Below are positions 1-9,926 of a DNA stretch of 64,000 nucleotides, piece after piece; position 1 is the stretch's first letter; every line of letters starts with the position of its first letter. The stretch spans positions 78,259 through 142,258 of the forward strand of contig NZ_FYEH01000011.1 of the NCBI RefSeq assembly GCF_900187945.1, written 5' to 3'. The translations under genes and the position numbers were made by a program. This stretch comes from Arboricoccus pini. Lineage in GTDB: Bacteria > Pseudomonadota > Alphaproteobacteria > Geminicoccales > Geminicoccaceae. The notes under the pieces are model-generated. The model ran no database searches, was not told the origin of the DNA, and worked only from the letters and a program-made list of their open reading frames with translations.

Positions 1-421
1 GCTCGGCCAACTCATTGCCGGCCACGTAGCTGATCATCAATTGTCGATAGCCGCGCGCGCGGGCGATAGCCTCGACATGTGAAAGGAGCTTCTGCGCCAG
101 TCCCAGTCCGCGCGCCTCCTCCCGCAGGAACAGTTCCTTCACATAGGCGTAGCGCCGCCGCTCGGGACGAATATAGACCGGGGCCTCCTCGAACGTGAGA
201 CAGATATGCCCCAGGACCCTGCCTGTCCGCTCGGCCACGAGCAGCAGACCATCCGTCTTCGCCACGTGGGCCAGCACGACATCCAGCGCTTCCTCGCCGC
301 CTTCCCGGTCGCGTCGACGATCGTGCAGGATATCGTCCTCGTGCTGGTTCAGGAGCTGGAACTGCTCGATGAGCGCGTCGCGATCTTCCGCAACGGCGGG
401 TCGAATGACGATTTCTGACAT
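1..421 (-). CDS. GNAT-family N-acetyltransferase (C-terminus cut off by window edge)
   Basis: The visible 140 residues form a GNAT acetyltransferase that transfers an acetyl group from acetyl-CoA to an unknown amine. The start ATG at 421 opens MSEIVIRPAV, a usual beta-1 strand. The strand-4 and acetyl-CoA loop region reads YVKELFLREEARGLGLAQ, close to the R/Q-x-x-G-x-G/A pyrophosphate-binding signature, and is followed by a helix and the ARARGYRQLMISY strand. The last part (the beta-6/7 hairpin) lies outside the window. The substrate cannot be told. It runs away from the carnitine genes and is separated from them by about 300 bases, so no functional link is implied. Confidence 0.85.
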   Translation of the reverse strand, partial: MSEIVIRPAVAEDRDALIEQFQLLNQHEDDILHDRRRDREGGEEALDVVLAHVAKTDGLLLVAERTGRVLGHICLTFEEAPVYIRPERRRYAYVKELFLREEARGLGLAQKLLSHVEAIARARGYRQLMISYVAGNELAE

Positions 422-717
422 CTTGAAGGGTTGATCCGTTCCGTGCCGCGCCACATCGTCTGGTCGCGGGCGCACTTCATTATTGCCGGGTGCCGGGCTC
501 GATCCTGGCGGGCTCCCTGAAGTCCTGGCGGCGCACGGGCATGACGTCAATCGTCGCGACCAAGCATGTCGCGGACCAGAGGACGGACCTGAGATCGCTC
601 GACCCCGCAATCCGCGTCGACGCGAACGAGGGCATGACCGCCTCGACCTAAGCTTGGTGCGTCATGGCGATCGTTCCCGTCAGTGCGCCACGCGATGTCA
701 TGCCGAAGGCGATCCGT
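422..717. other. Gene-free stretch of about 300 bp
   Basis: No frame here has a convincing start, ribosome site and protein-like composition. One plus-strand frame is open up to a TAA near 650 (its last Met starts MTSIVATKHV), but it has no ribosome-binding site and no recognisable family. I see no clear terminator hairpin with a T-run. The stretch separates the 5' end of the GNAT gene from the 3' end of the carnitine dehydrogenase gene. Confidence 0.4.
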
Positions 718-2220
718 TCAGCCGGTCCGCTGACCCACGTGGCGGCCGATTGGACATTCCTTCTGCAGCGCGGCATGGGCCGTGGCGTAGGCGGCGAGCC
801 GTTCGGCCACGGCCCCTTCGACAGGCACGGCCTTCGCGGCCCCACTGTCGACATGCAAGAGCATATGCTCGCCGGTCGCCAGCAACTCGCCCGTGACGGC
901 GTTGCTGACCTTGTGGAAGAGATGCAGCCGCTTGGGATCGCTGCCGACCACCTGGGTCGTCGTGGTCAGCTGGTCGCCCGCCCGCGCCTGGCCTTTGTGG
1001 GTCAGATGGGACTCGACCGTGTAGTAACTATGGCCGCCGGCCACGTACGCCTTATCGACACCGATCAGGCGCAAGAACGCGTCGGTGGCCTCGCCCAGTA
1101 CCTGCAAGTAGCGATGTTCGGTCATATGGCCGTTATAGTCGATCCAGTCGGGCTCGACCGTTGCCGCCAAAAGCGGGAGCGGGACGTCCGATGGCGATGG
1201 CGAGGGCGGCACCGGCCTCCTTGCGGCCAGTAATGCCTCCAGCGCGCGCACTTCCTGGCCGGCACCCCAGCCACGACCTTCGTTTTGGGCAGCCAGGGCC
1301 TTCATGATGCCCACCAGATTATCGTCGCGGATGCGCTCCAGCGCGCGAACCGAGAGGCCGTTCGCCTGGGCGTCGGACTGGGCGGCGATCTTGTCGATCA
1401 GGGCCTCGTCAAGATCGGGAACGTCGGTGAGCTTGGTCCAGGGCCAAGCCAGGCATGGGCCGAACTGGGCCAGGAAATGGCGCATGCCGGCTTCGCCGCC
1501 AGCGATGCGATAGGTCTGGAACAGGCCCATCTGCGCCCAGCGCAGGCCGAAGGAGAAACGGATGATGTCGTCGATCTCCTCCACGCTCGCAATGTCATCA
1601 TGCACGAGCCAGAGAGCCTCGCGCCAGAGTGCCTCAAGCAGACGATCGCCGACAAAGGCTTCGATCTCGCGCCGGAGCACCACGGGCCGCATGCCGATGC
1701 CGCGATAGATCGCCCCGGCGCGCGCGATGGCCTCCTTGGTGGTGGCTTTCCCGCCTACGATTTCCACCAAAGGGAGGAGGTAGACGGGATTGAAGGGGTG
1801 GGCCACGACGAGCCGGCCCGGCTCGCGCATGCCGGCCTGCATGTCGCTCGGCAGCAGGCCCGAGGTGGAGGAGCCGATCAGGGCGTCAGGCCTGGCGTCC
1901 GCCTCGATCTCCGCGAGGATCCGGCGCTTGAGGTCCAGGCGTTCGGGCACACTTTCCTGGATGAAGTCGGCATCGCGCACGGCTGCCGCGATCGAGGTCG
2001 CAAATGTCAGCCGGCCGGCCGGCGGCAGCGGCTGGGGCAGAAGGCGTTGCCAGGCATGGGTGGCATTGGCCAGCACCGCCTCGATCTTGCGGCCGGCTTG
2101 CGGATCCGGATCGAAGAGGGCGACGTCGATTCCCGAGAGGAGGAGGCGGGCAACCCAGCCGGCGCCGATGACGCCGGCACCGATGCAGGCGGCGCGCGCG
2201 ATAATGGTCTCGCTTGGCAT
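718..2220 (-). CDS. lcdH: Bifunctional L-carnitine dehydrogenase / betainyl-CoA-type thioesterase
   Basis: This 500-aa protein is a two-domain fusion. Residues 10-330 are a 3-hydroxyacyl-CoA-dehydrogenase-type Rossmann enzyme: GAGVIG at 14-19 is the NAD-binding loop and VVAHPFNPVYLLPLVE (His about 141) is the catalytic segment. The domain oxidises L-carnitine to 3-dehydrocarnitine. A Pro-rich linker (about 335-350) leads to a hotdog thioesterase at about 350-490 with DYNGHMTEHRY, the signature of the 4-hydroxybenzoyl-CoA thioesterase family. In Pseudomonas these are separate genes, while rhizobia carry the fusion. It lies 7 bp downstream of the BKACE gene and is co-directional with it, so the two are surely one operon. 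The function rests on family plus context. Confidence 0.9.
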   Translation of the reverse strand: MPSETIIARAACIGAGVIGAGWVARLLLSGIDVALFDPDPQAGRKIEAVLANATHAWQRLLPQPLPPAGRLTFATSIAAAVRDADFIQESVPERLDLKRRILAEIEADARPDALIGSSTSGLLPSDMQAGMREPGRLVVAHPFNPVYLLPLVEIVGGKATTKEAIARAGAIYRGIGMRPVVLRREIEAFVGDRLLEALWREALWLVHDDIASVEEIDDIIRFSFGLRWAQMGLFQTYRIAGGEAGMRHFLAQFGPCLAWPWTKLTDVPDLDEALIDKIAAQSDAQANGLSVRALERIRDDNLVGIMKALAAQNEGRGWGAGQEVRALEALLAARRPVPPSPSPSDVPLPLLAATVEPDWIDYNGHMTEHRYLQVLGEATDAFLRLIGVDKAYVAGGHSYYTVESHLTHKGQARAGDQLTTTTQVVGSDPKRLHLFHKVSNAVTGELLATGEHMLLHVDSGAAKAVPVEGAVAERLAAYATAHAALQKECPIGRHVGQRTG

Positions 2221-2227
2221 GGGCGAC

Positions 2228-3133
2228 CTACCAGCGCTTCACGAGCTTCAGGCGCTCGCGCACCTGGGCAGGCGTCAGGACGCGCGAGCCCATGGCCTCG
2301 GTTATCTGCACGGCACGCTGAACGAGGTCGCCATTGCTGGCCAACTGCCCCTTGCCCAGCCAGAGATTGTCTTCAAGGCCGACACGGATATTGCCACCGG
2401 CCAGGACCGCCTGGGCGGCATAGGGAAGCTGGTTGCGGCCTATGGAGAAGGCCGAGAAGGTCCAGCCCGCCGGCAGATTGCCGATGAGCGCCAGGAGGGT
2501 CTGGAGATCGTCCGGCGCTCCCCAGGGAATGCCCATGCAGAGCTGCACCATCACCGGGTCGTCCAAGAGGCCCTGGTCCGCCAGCCACTTGGCCAGGAGA
2601 AGATGGCCGGTGTCGAAGATCTCGATCTCGGGCCGCACGCCCAGCGCCTGGATCTGGCCTGCCATCTGACGCAGCATGGCCGGCGTGTTGGTCATGACAT
2701 AGTCACCCTCGCCAAAATTCATCGTGCCGCAATCAAGCGTGCAGATCTCAGGCAGGAGTTCCTTGACATGGACCAGGCGCTCGCTGGCGCCGGCCATGTC
2801 GGTGCCGTCGGCGTTGACGGGGAAGGGGGCCTCGGGCGAACCCAGGACGAGATCGCCGCCCATGCCGGCCGTCAGGTTCAAGATGACGTCCACGCCCGAA
2901 TCGCGGATATGCGCCACGGTCTCGCGATAGAGGGCCGGATCGCGCGCGGCCTTGCCGGTCTTCGGATCGCGGACGTGGATATGGGCGATGGCCGCACCGG
3001 CCTTCGCCGCCTCGATCGCCGCATCGGCAATCGCTCTTGGCGTGACCGGCACCTTGGCCGAGCGCCCCGTCGTGTCGCCAGCCCCCGTCAGGGCACAGGT
3101 GATGAAAACGTCCTTATTCGGTGTCAGCGCCAT
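2228..3133 (-). CDS. 3-keto acid cleavage enzyme (BKACE/DUF849), likely 3-dehydrocarnitine cleaving
   Basis: This 301-aa DUF849 enzyme condenses a beta-keto acid with acetyl-CoA and cleaves it. With 3-dehydrocarnitine the products would be betainyl-CoA and acetoacetate, which matches the thioesterase fused to the next gene. The zinc ligands are visible as HIHVRD (His 51 and 53), and the late GLEDN motif supplies the family's catalytic Glu. The start at 3133 ([10 protein letters not shown]) is preceded by an AAAGGCGG ribosome site. The long in-frame extension upstream overlaps the divergent regulator and is not coding. It is the first gene of the carnitine operon, transcribed away from the cdhR-like gene across a 96-bp gap. 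Confidence 0.9.
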   Translation of the reverse strand: MALTPNKDVFITCALTGAGDTTGRSAKVPVTPRAIADAAIEAAKAGAAIAHIHVRDPKTGKAARDPALYRETVAHIRDSGVDVILNLTAGMGGDLVLGSPEAPFPVNADGTDMAGASERLVHVKELLPEICTLDCGTMNFGEGDYVMTNTPAMLRQMAGQIQALGVRPEIEIFDTGHLLLAKWLADQGLLDDPVMVQLCMGIPWGAPDDLQTLLALIGNLPAGWTFSAFSIGRNQLPYAAQAVLAGGNIRVGLEDNLWLGKGQLASNGDLVQRAVQITEAMGSRVLTPAQVRERLKLVKRW

Positions 3134-3229
3134 GGATCCGCCTTTCCTGCTCCGGCCTCGAACATGCGACGGCGACCTTGGCCAGTCTTTGCCCTGGGCG
3201 CAGGTTTCTTTGCCTGTTACGCAACCGGC

Positions 3230-4237
3230 ATGAACATCTTCACCGCCACCCAGCAGCCGCTCGCAGTCACCATCCTGGTCCTCGACAAGGTCTCGCTCAT
3301 GAGTCTCGCGGCGACGCTCGAACCCATGCGCGGCGCCAACCGCGTGGCCGGGCGGCGTCTCTTTGGCTGGAAGCTGGTCTCGGTGGACGGCAATTCGGTG
3401 CAGGCATCCTGCGGCCTGCCGATCGCGGTCGAGGGAGCCTTCGACCCACGATCGGCGGGTGAGGCCCTCTTCGTCGTCGCGGCCTTCGATGCCCTGGCCC
3501 AGGCGGGAGCACCGCTGCTCAAGGGCCTCCGCCAGGCGGCCGGTGCCGGTGTCTTCATGGCCGGCATCGAGGGCGGTGCCTGGGCCCTGGCCCGGGCCGG
3601 CCTGCTGGAAGGACGGCGGGCGACGACGCATTGGGAGGATCTCGAGCCCTTCGCCGCCCGATTTCCGGCAGCCCACGTGGTGCCCGACCGCTATATCGTC
3701 GATGGGCCGGTCGGCACGACGGGCGGCGCGTCGCCGGCCCTCGACTTCATGCTGGCGCTGATCCGCGCCCGGGCCGGCCGGGCGCTGGCCCTCGATGTGG
3801 CCAGCCTCTTCATCTATGACGAGGTGAGGGCGGGCTTCGAGGCGCAGCCCTTCGTTTCCCTTGGGGCCAGCGGCTCTCGGGAGCCGCGTCTCGCACGTGC
3901 CATCAAGGTCATGGAGGAGCGGATCGAGGCGCCTTTGACGCTGGCGGCCGTGGCCGCGCGCGCCGGCCTCAAGCTTCGGACCATGGAGTCTCTCTTCCAG
4001 CGCCATCTGCAGACGGCTGCCGGCGCCTACTACACGGCCCTGCGCCTGGGTGCCGCCCGCCGGCTGCTCGTCGATGCCGAGATGGACCTGGCCGAAGTTG
4101 CAACCCGGACCGGCTTTGCCTCGGCGGCGACGCTCTCGCGGGCCTGCCGTCGCCGGTTCGGCCAGCCACCCGGTGCGTTGCGCCGTGCCGGCCGGCGTGC
4201 CAGGGCCGGCTCGACGTCGCCGGACTCGCGCCCTTGA
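3230..4237 (+). CDS. cdhR: GlxA/AraC-type regulator of carnitine catabolism (CdhR-like)
   Basis: This 335-aa protein has an N-terminal DJ-1/PfpI-like (class I amidotransferase-like) domain at about 10-175 and a C-terminal AraC double helix-turn-helix at about 225-320 ([20 protein letters not shown], then the second [23 protein letters not shown]). Regulators of this build control carnitine and glycine betaine catabolism in Pseudomonas (CdhR, GbdR). Its divergent placement against the BKACE/carnitine dehydrogenase operon is the strongest argument for that role. ATG 3230 gives [10 protein letters not shown], the right spot before the first beta strand. The stop lies inside a short dispersed repeat. 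Confidence 0.85.
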   Translation: MNIFTATQQPLAVTILVLDKVSLMSLAATLEPMRGANRVAGRRLFGWKLVSVDGNSVQASCGLPIAVEGAFDPRSAGEALFVVAAFDALAQAGAPLLKGLRQAAGAGVFMAGIEGGAWALARAGLLEGRRATTHWEDLEPFAARFPAAHVVPDRYIVDGPVGTTGGASPALDFMLALIRARAGRALALDVASLFIYDEVRAGFEAQPFVSLGASGSREPRLARAIKVMEERIEAPLTLAAVAARAGLKLRTMESLFQRHLQTAAGAYYTALRLGAARRLLVDAEMDLAEVATRTGFASAATLSRACRRRFGQPPGALRRAGRRARAGSTSPDSRP

Positions 4238-4266
4238 GCCCAAGCAGCGCGAAGCCCGGTAGTGCC
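4234..4266 (-). repeat. Dispersed GCTTCGCGCTGCTTG repeat, copy 1
   Basis: Read on the minus strand this contains GCTTCGCGCTGCTTG preceded by a CTACCG-like segment. It matches the tandem copies at 63870-63929 and the diverged pair near 17385-17433. It overlaps the stop codon of the cdhR-like gene and sits in the gap between that gene and the convergent MFS gene. Confidence 0.6.
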
Positions 4267-4306
4267 CAAAGAAGCACGCCCAGTCATGTCGAGTCGTTCG
4301 ACATGG

Positions 4307-5593
4307 CTAGGTCGGCTGGTGTTTGCGCAGGACCATCTGGATGACGATGACCATGCAGCCGGCGAAGGCCAGGCAGGCGCCGAGGAAGAACATGGGTGCG
4401 AGGTCGCTGCCGGTCGCGACCTTGATGTAGGGGACGATATTCTGGGAGATGAAGCCGCCCAGGTTGCCGACCGAATTGATGGCGGCCAGACCGGCTGCCG
4501 CCCCGCGACCGGTGAGGAAGGAGGAGGGCAGCGTCCAGAAGACCGGCTGCGGCGAGAGGATCATCGCCGCTGCGATGCAGAGCAGCACGTACTTGAAGAT
4601 ATTGCCGTCGACGACGACGCTGAGGACCAGGCAGACGGCACCGATCAGCGCCGGGATGACGATATGCAACGTCCGCTCGCCCGTCCGCTCGGACCGACGC
4701 GGCACGTACCAGAGCGCCCAGGCAGCGGCGATCCAGGGCAGCATGTTGATGAGCCCGTTCATCGTGTTGGAGACGCCAAAGCCCTTCACCACCGTCGGCA
4801 GCCAGTAGCTGAGACCGTAGGCGGCCAGCGGAAAGCCCACATAGGTAAGTGCGATCAGGAGCACTCGGCCGTCGGTCAGTGCCTTGAATGGATTGCCCTT
4901 CGCGGTCTGCGATTTGCCGGTATCCTCGGCGTCGAGCTTGGCGCGCAGCCAGTCCTTCTCCGCGTCGCTATAGAAGCCCGCGTCCTCGGGCTTGCTCGGC
5001 AGCATGATGATGACGACGAATCCCATGAGGATGGCTGGCACGCCGGTAATGATGAAGACCCACTGCCAGCCGGCCAGACCCCAAAGTCCGTTCAGATCGA
5101 GCAGCACGCCGCAGATCGGCGCGCCGACGACATTTGCGATCATGCTGGCCATCATGAACCAGCCAATCATGCGGGCGCGGTGGCCGAACGGCACCCAGAG
5201 GGTCATGAGATAGAGGACGCCCGGAAAGAAGCCCGCCTCGGCTACGCCCAGGAGGAAGCGGAGGATGTAGAACATCACCTCGTTCTGGGTGAAAGCCAGG
5301 GCCAGCGTCACCAGGCCCCAGGAGACCATGATCCGCGTGAACCAGCGCCTGGCGCCTACGCGCTCCATGATGATGTTCGAGGGCACCTCGAAGATGAAAT
5401 AGGCCAAGAAAAAGAGAGAGGCCCCAAGTCCGAACGCGTATTCGGAGATGCCGAGATCGGGCGCCATCTGCAGCTTGGCGAAGCCGATATTCTGCCGGTC
5501 GATATAGGCGATCAGATACATGATCCCCAAGAGAGGCATGATGTGGCGCATGAACTTGCCAACCACGCGATCTTCGACGTCCTGCTCGCTCAT
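4307..5593 (-). CDS. MFS transporter, anion:cation symporter family (tartrate/phthalate-type)
   Basis: This 428-aa inner-membrane protein has the twelve-helix pattern of the ACS branch of the major facilitator superfamily, which imports organic anions such as tartrate, phthalate or glucarate with protons. Helix 1 reads IMPLLGIMYLIAYIDRQNIGFAK, with the family's D-R-x-N-I/V-G-F/Y-A signature, and a charged cytoplasmic loop (SKPEDAGFYSDAEKDW) separates the two halves. ATG 5593 was chosen because GGAG precedes it and MSEQDVEDRVVGK is a typical N-terminus. The longer frame would overlap cobG. The substrate is not readable. It converges on cdhR and diverges from cobG. Confidence 0.88.
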   Translation of the reverse strand: MSEQDVEDRVVGKFMRHIMPLLGIMYLIAYIDRQNIGFAKLQMAPDLGISEYAFGLGASLFFLAYFIFEVPSNIIMERVGARRWFTRIMVSWGLVTLALAFTQNEVMFYILRFLLGVAEAGFFPGVLYLMTLWVPFGHRARMIGWFMMASMIANVVGAPICGVLLDLNGLWGLAGWQWVFIITGVPAILMGFVVIIMLPSKPEDAGFYSDAEKDWLRAKLDAEDTGKSQTAKGNPFKALTDGRVLLIALTYVGFPLAAYGLSYWLPTVVKGFGVSNTMNGLINMLPWIAAAWALWYVPRRSERTGERTLHIVIPALIGAVCLVLSVVVDGNIFKYVLLCIAAAMILSPQPVFWTLPSSFLTGRGAAAGLAAINSVGNLGGFISQNIVPYIKVATGSDLAPMFFLGACLAFAGCMVIVIQMVLRKHQPT

Positions 5594-5701
5594 GAAGCTC
5601 CAGTGGCGTTTTGTTGCGGCTTCAGAGGCGCTACATGGCTGGCCGACGTCGGTCAAATGCGGCCCCTGCCCAAACGCATGCGTGCCGCCTATGTTCGGCC
5701 G

Positions 5702-7000
5702 ATGGTTGAAGAGATCTTGCATGAGACCGAAGCGTCGCCGGGAAGGCGCGGCTGGTGCCCGGGCGCCTGGCGGCCCATGGCCAGCGCCGATGGCCTCGTC
5801 GCCCGGCTACGCCCGAGCGGCGGCCGGCTGAGTGGCGCGCAACTCCTGACCATGGCCTCGGCCGCGAGCCACGCCGGCAACGGCGTGATCGAGCTGACCG
5901 GGCGCGCCAATCTGCAGCTGCGCGGTATCGAGGCGGCAAAGCTGGCCGCGCTGCAGGCGCAGCTGGGTCTGGCCGGCCTGCTCGACTCCTCGGCCGCGGA
6001 CGAGGCCCGTCGCAACATTCTCCTGCCGCCCCTGGCTGGCCTCGATCCCACCGCGGCCCTCGATCTTTTGCCGCTTCTGGCCGAACTCGAGCACCGGCTG
6101 CGAGAGGCGGACGAGCTGGCGGCCTTGCCGGCCAAGTTCGCCCTTGTTCTCGAGGATGGCGGCTTGTTCCAGCCCTCGCGCATCACGGCCGACCTGCGTG
6201 CCCGCCCCGTGGCTCAGCTGCCGGGCCAGCTCGCCGTCGGCGTGGGGGCGCCGGATGGCGGGACGCGCTGGCTGGGATCTGCGCCGCCCACGTTGCTGCC
6301 CGGCATTCTCCTCGCTCTGATGCGGCGCAGCCTGCCTTATCTCGAAACCCTGCCGCGCGCGCGTTTCAGCTATCTGACAACTGACAACTGTCGAGCGATC
6401 GCGCAGGGATTGCCGCTTCGCCCATTGGGTTCCACCCCGATGCCCGAGCCGCCAGGAGGAAGCGCGCCGCCGCTTGGCCACTGGCGCCTCGGCGAGCTGT
6501 CTCTCGTCGGCGTGGCAGCACCGTTGGGACGCCTCGATCCGCGCATGCTGGAAATCCTGGCAGGTTGCATCGGTCCAAACGGCCAGGCACGCCTGACGCC
6601 CTGGCGCAGCTTCGTGCTTCCTGACCAGTCGGCCCCGATCCTGCGAACACTCAAGGATGGCGGTTTCATCGTCGATGCAAGCTCGCCGTTGCTGGCGATC
6701 GCTGCCTGTCCCGGCAAGGAGGGCTGTCGCAGTGGCACGACGTCCACCTTGAAGGACGCCCTCCATCTGGCCGCGCGCCTGCCACTTGAGCCTGGGGGCG
6801 GGATCAGACTGCACGTGGCCGGATGTGCCAAGGGATGCGCCCATCCGGCCAAGTCAGCCCTGACCCTCGTGGGGCGAAACGGCAGCTACGATCTCGTGCA
6901 AGACGGAAGGGCGGACGCGTCGCCTCTTGCCAAGGGGCTCAGCCTGGGCGATGCCGCGCATCTCCTCTCCTCCCTTACCCTGCGGACCGATCGCCCGTGA
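5702..7000 (+). CDS. cobG: Precorrin-3B synthase CobG
   Basis: This 432-aa protein is the oxygen-dependent precorrin-3B synthase of the aerobic cobalamin pathway. It is a nitrite/sulfite-reductase-like protein with two ferredoxin-like halves. The 4Fe-4S/sirohaem Cys pattern is complete: CPGKEGC followed by CAKGC near the C-terminus. The N-terminal [18 protein letters not shown] is the usual CobG opening. The start is uncertain: ATG 5702 puts that motif at about residue 14, while in-frame ATGs at 5678 and 5657 would lengthen it, and none has a strong ribosome site. It is the first gene of cobGHIJ, with its stop overlapping the cobH GTG. Its presence shows the aerobic route. Confidence 0.9.
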   Translation: MVEEILHETEASPGRRGWCPGAWRPMASADGLVARLRPSGGRLSGAQLLTMASAASHAGNGVIELTGRANLQLRGIEAAKLAALQAQLGLAGLLDSSAADEARRNILLPPLAGLDPTAALDLLPLLAELEHRLREADELAALPAKFALVLEDGGLFQPSRITADLRARPVAQLPGQLAVGVGAPDGGTRWLGSAPPTLLPGILLALMRRSLPYLETLPRARFSYLTTDNCRAIAQGLPLRPLGSTPMPEPPGGSAPPLGHWRLGELSLVGVAAPLGRLDPRMLEILAGCIGPNGQARLTPWRSFVLPDQSAPILRTLKDGGFIVDASSPLLAIAACPGKEGCRSGTTSTLKDALHLAARLPLEPGGGIRLHVAGCAKGCAHPAKSALTLVGRNGSYDLVQDGRADASPLAKGLSLGDAAHLLSSLTLRTDRP

Positions 7001-7650
7001 CCCTGCCGCGACCTTCATCGATCTCGCCTTTCGCCTATGAGCGGGATGGTGCAGCCATCTATCGCCATTCCTTCGCCATCATCCGGGCGGAGGCCGATCT
7101 GGCTCGCTTTCGGGGCATCGAGGAACAGGTGGCGGTCCGCATCATTCACGCCTCGGGCATGGTCGAGGTGGCAGCCGATCTCGCCTTCACGCCGGATGCG
7201 GCCAAGATCGCGCGCCAAGCGCTCCAAGGCGGCGCGCCCATCTTCTGCGACAGCCAGATGGTGGCGAACGGCATCACTCGGGCCCGTCTGCCGGCCGGGA
7301 ACGAAATCCTCTGCACGCTCGGCGACCCGCAGGTGCCAGACCTGGCGCAAAAGGCCGGTACGACGCGCTCGGCCGCCGCCCTGGAGCTCTGGCGCGACCG
7401 GCTGGGGGGAAGCGTGGTCGCCATCGGCAACGCACCCACGGCCCTGTTCCGCCTGCTCGAACTCGTGGAGGAGGGCGTGCCGCCACCGGCCGCCGTTATC
7501 GGCATGCCGGTGGGCTTCGTCGGCGCGGCCGAATCGAAGGAAGCCTTGCTGGCAGCCGGGCACCCGCCGGCCCTGGTCGTGCGTGGCCGCAAGGGTGGCA
7601 GTGCCATGGCGGTGGCGGCCCTCAACGCCTTGGCCTGCGAGCGCGAATGA
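6997..7650 (+). CDS. cobH: Precorrin-8X methylmutase CobH
   Basis: This 217-aa CobH/CbiC enzyme moves the C-11 methyl group to C-12, turning precorrin-8X into hydrogenobyrinate. The catalytic His is in [11 protein letters not shown] (about residue 51). The substrate pocket and later motifs ([41 protein letters not shown]) are all intact. It starts at GTG 6997, which shares bases with the cobG stop, so the two are translationally coupled. It also overlaps cobI by ATGA. Confidence 0.95.
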   Translation: MTLPRPSSISPFAYERDGAAIYRHSFAIIRAEADLARFRGIEEQVAVRIIHASGMVEVAADLAFTPDAAKIARQALQGGAPIFCDSQMVANGITRARLPAGNEILCTLGDPQVPDLAQKAGTTRSAAALELWRDRLGGSVVAIGNAPTALFRLLELVEEGVPPPAAVIGMPVGFVGAAESKEALLAAGHPPALVVRGRKGGSAMAVAALNALACERE

Positions 7651-8378
7651 ACGCCTCTCCCTGTCTCTATGGCATCGGCGTCGGGCCGGGCGATCCCGAG
7701 CTCATGACGCTCAAGGCGGTGCGCCTGCTGCAGGCGGTCGATTTCGTCGCTTATTTCGCCAAGGCTGGCCGTCAGAGCACGGCACGCGTGATCGCCGACC
7801 AGCACGTGGCTGCGACCTGCGAGGAACTGCCGCTCTTTTATCCGATGACGACCGAGATCGCCTTCACGCACCCCGAGTATCGCGCCCGCCTCGCCGCCTT
7901 CTATGAAGAGGCCACCAGCCAGATCGCCACACGGCTGGCGGCAGGGCGTCGGGGCGCCCTGCTCTGCGAGGGCGACCCGCTTTTCTATGGCTCTTTCATG
8001 CACGTCTTCGAGCGCCTGAAAGGAAGCTTTCAGGCCGAGATCGTACCCGGCATCACCGGGATGGCCGGGGCCTGGAGCGCCGCCGGTCTGCCGATGACCT
8101 GGGGCGACGACGTCCTGACCGTGATCCCCGCCACGCTCCCTTACGACCGCCTCGTCGACCGCCTGCGGGATGCGGACGCGATCGTCATCATGAAGCTCGG
8201 AAAAAACATTAGTAAAGTCCAGCAAGCCATTGAGAAATGCGGCCTTATGGATCGTGCTGTGTATGTCGAATATGCGACGCGTCAAGCGGAGCGTATTCTG
8301 CCGCTGGCGACCCTCGGTGCGCGCGCGGCACCCTATTTCGCGCTCGTCCTCGTGGCCGGCCGGGGCAGGCGACCTTGA
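7647..8378 (+). CDS. cobI: Precorrin-2 C20-methyltransferase CobI
   Basis: This 243-aa SAM-dependent tetrapyrrole methylase methylates precorrin-2 at C-20 to give precorrin-3A, the substrate of CobG. The N-terminal [19 protein letters not shown] is the diagnostic glycine loop, and [20 protein letters not shown] with [15 protein letters not shown] form the SAM/substrate cleft. The start ATG 7647 overlaps the cobH stop by four bases, and the end overlaps cobJ. The length is standard. Confidence 0.95.
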   Translation: MNASPCLYGIGVGPGDPELMTLKAVRLLQAVDFVAYFAKAGRQSTARVIADQHVAATCEELPLFYPMTTEIAFTHPEYRARLAAFYEEATSQIATRLAAGRRGALLCEGDPLFYGSFMHVFERLKGSFQAEIVPGITGMAGAWSAAGLPMTWGDDVLTVIPATLPYDRLVDRLRDADAIVIMKLGKNISKVQQAIEKCGLMDRAVYVEYATRQAERILPLATLGARAAPYFALVLVAGRGRRP

Positions 8379-9136
8379 GCGGCTGGCTGCGGGTGGTGGG
8401 GCTGGGCCCGGGCGACGCGCATTGGATCACGCCGGAAGTCCAGGCCATCCTCAGCGAAGCCAGCGATCTCGTCGGCTACGAGTCCTATCTGGCAAGGCTG
8501 ACGCCCGGCCCCAGCCAAAGCCTGCACGCGACGCCCAACCGCGTCGAGCTGGATCGAGCCCAGGCAGCCCTGGAACTGACGGCCGGCGGCGCGCGTGTAG
8601 CCGTCGTTTCCGGCGGCGATCCCGGCATATTCGCCATGGCATCCGCCATCATGGAGGCCTTGGAGCATGGCCCCCCGGCATGGCGTAATCTCGATGTCGG
8701 GATTGCCCCTGGAATCAGCGCCATGCAGGCTGCAGCGGCAAGGCTGGGAGCCCCGCTCGGCCATGATTTCTGCGCCATTTCGCTCTCCGACAATCTGAAG
8801 CCCTGGTCCATCATCGAGCGCAGGCTCCGGGCAGCCGTTGCGGGCGATTTCGTCATCGCGCTCTATAATCCCGCCTCGCGCGCGCGGCCGGCGCAGATCG
8901 GCTTGGCGCTGGAACTCCTGCGCGCCACAGCCGGGGGCGAGCGCTATGTGGCCCTGGCGCGCGGCATCGGCCGTGCCGAGGAGCACGTGCAGGTAACGTC
9001 GCTGGCGGATGTCGATCCCGCCGCCATCGATATGCGCACCCTCGTTCTGATCGGCTCCTCCCAGACCCGGCTTTTCCCGCGCGGCCAGACAGGTGCCTGG
9101 CTCTATACGCCGCGACGCTATGAGGCCGCCCCGTGA
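8375..9136 (+). CDS. cobJ: Precorrin-3B C17-methyltransferase CobJ
   Basis: This 253-aa methylase contracts the ring and methylates C-17 of precorrin-3B to give precorrin-4. It has the methylase glycine loop VVGLGPGDAHWITPE, the YLARL-type segment, VVSGGDPGIFAMAS and the family-specific YNPASRAR and TLVLIGSSQTR segments. I place the start at TTG 8375, which overlaps the cobI stop (TTGA); upstream codons belong to cobI in another frame. Its 3' end overlaps the convergent cobK by 19 bp. Confidence 0.93.
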   Translation: MSGWLRVVGLGPGDAHWITPEVQAILSEASDLVGYESYLARLTPGPSQSLHATPNRVELDRAQAALELTAGGARVAVVSGGDPGIFAMASAIMEALEHGPPAWRNLDVGIAPGISAMQAAAARLGAPLGHDFCAISLSDNLKPWSIIERRLRAAVAGDFVIALYNPASRARPAQIGLALELLRATAGGERYVALARGIGRAEEHVQVTSLADVDPAAIDMRTLVLIGSSQTRLFPRGQTGAWLYTPRRYEAAP

Positions 9137-9876
9137 GGCAAGCGGGCGATCCAGTCCAGCACGTCGTCGATGACATGCCGGCATGGCACGGGCGGGAGGC
9201 GTGGGCGGTCGATCATGATGACCGGGACCCGCAGAAGCCGGGCAGCCACCAGCTTGGCGGCCGCCGCCTCGCCGCCGCTATTCTTGGTCACCAAGATGTC
9301 GATGCGATGATGCCTCAGGATGTCGAGTTCGCCGTCGAGCTGGAACGGCCCACGGTCCAAAAGCCAGGTCTGATCCGACAAGGCAGGCCGCCTCGCCGGC
9401 GGGTCGACGGCCCGGATCAGATAATGATGCAGCGGTGCCGCCTCGAACGCCTCGATGCCCTGGCGGCCGGTCGTCAGAAAGACCCGCCGCGGTTTTGGTC
9501 CCAACGCCGCGGCCGCAGCCGCAAGGTCGCCCACGCTATGCCAGTCATCGCCCTGTCCCGGCAGCCATGCCGCGCGGGTGAAGCGCAGGAGGGGCAGCCC
9601 GGTCACCTCAGCGGCGCTTGCCGCGTTCATCGACATGCGGGCAGCAAAGGGATGCGTGGCATCGATCAAGCCCGATGCACCCCAACGCCTGAGAAAGCTT
9701 ATAAGGCCCTCGACACCGCCAAAGCCTCCATGGCGCACCTCGATCGGCTGCGGCCTGGGCGTGCGGGTCACTCCAGCCAGCGACAAGAGAGGGTGGAGAT
9801 CACGCCGGCCAGCAAGGGCCGCCGCCAGCTGGCTGGCCTCGCTACTCCCGCCGAGTATGAGCAAACGTGTTGGCAT
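9118..9876 (-). CDS. cobK: Precorrin-6A reductase CobK
   Basis: This 252-aa NADPH-dependent reductase converts precorrin-6A to precorrin-6B (dihydro form). It opens with LILGGSSEASQLAAAL and contains LIDATHPFAARMS, the conserved substrate-binding stretch, and ILVTKNSGGEAAAAKL near the end. It is the only cob gene here on the minus strand. Its 3' end overlaps cobJ and its 5' end faces cobL across 50 bp, so this short gap must hold two divergent promoters unless cobL is read through from the left. Confidence 0.94.
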   Translation of the reverse strand: MPTRLLILGGSSEASQLAAALAGRRDLHPLLSLAGVTRTPRPQPIEVRHGGFGGVEGLISFLRRWGASGLIDATHPFAARMSMNAASAAEVTGLPLLRFTRAAWLPGQGDDWHSVGDLAAAAAALGPKPRRVFLTTGRQGIEAFEAAPLHHYLIRAVDPPARRPALSDQTWLLDRGPFQLDGELDILRHHRIDILVTKNSGGEAAAAKLVAARLLRVPVIMIDRPRLPPVPCRHVIDDVLDWIARLPHGAAS

Positions 9877-9926
9877 GTCGCCCGTTCTGCCGCCGGCTGC
9901 GGTCTTCGCGCAAGCGACCAGCGGTC

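Noticed and set aside
483..650. Open frame ending MTSIVATKHV... in the left intergenic gap
   Set aside because: No ribosome site, no recognisable family, and no stable start; most likely chance.
1285..2487. Long plus-strand open frame opposite the carnitine dehydrogenase
   Set aside because: It is an antisense shadow in G+C-rich DNA; the minus-strand product has clear catalytic motifs while this one has none.
3134..4243. Minus-strand extension of the BKACE gene to a 671-aa protein
   Set aside because: The extra 370 residues lie antisense to the regulator and are low-complexity; the internal ATG 3133 with its ribosome site gives a full-length family member.
5593..5640. GCCACTGGAG on the minus strand as part of a cobalamin riboswitch
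   Set aside because: Only the seven-base box matches; the other conserved riboswitch elements are absent, and it lies before an MFS gene rather than a cob gene.
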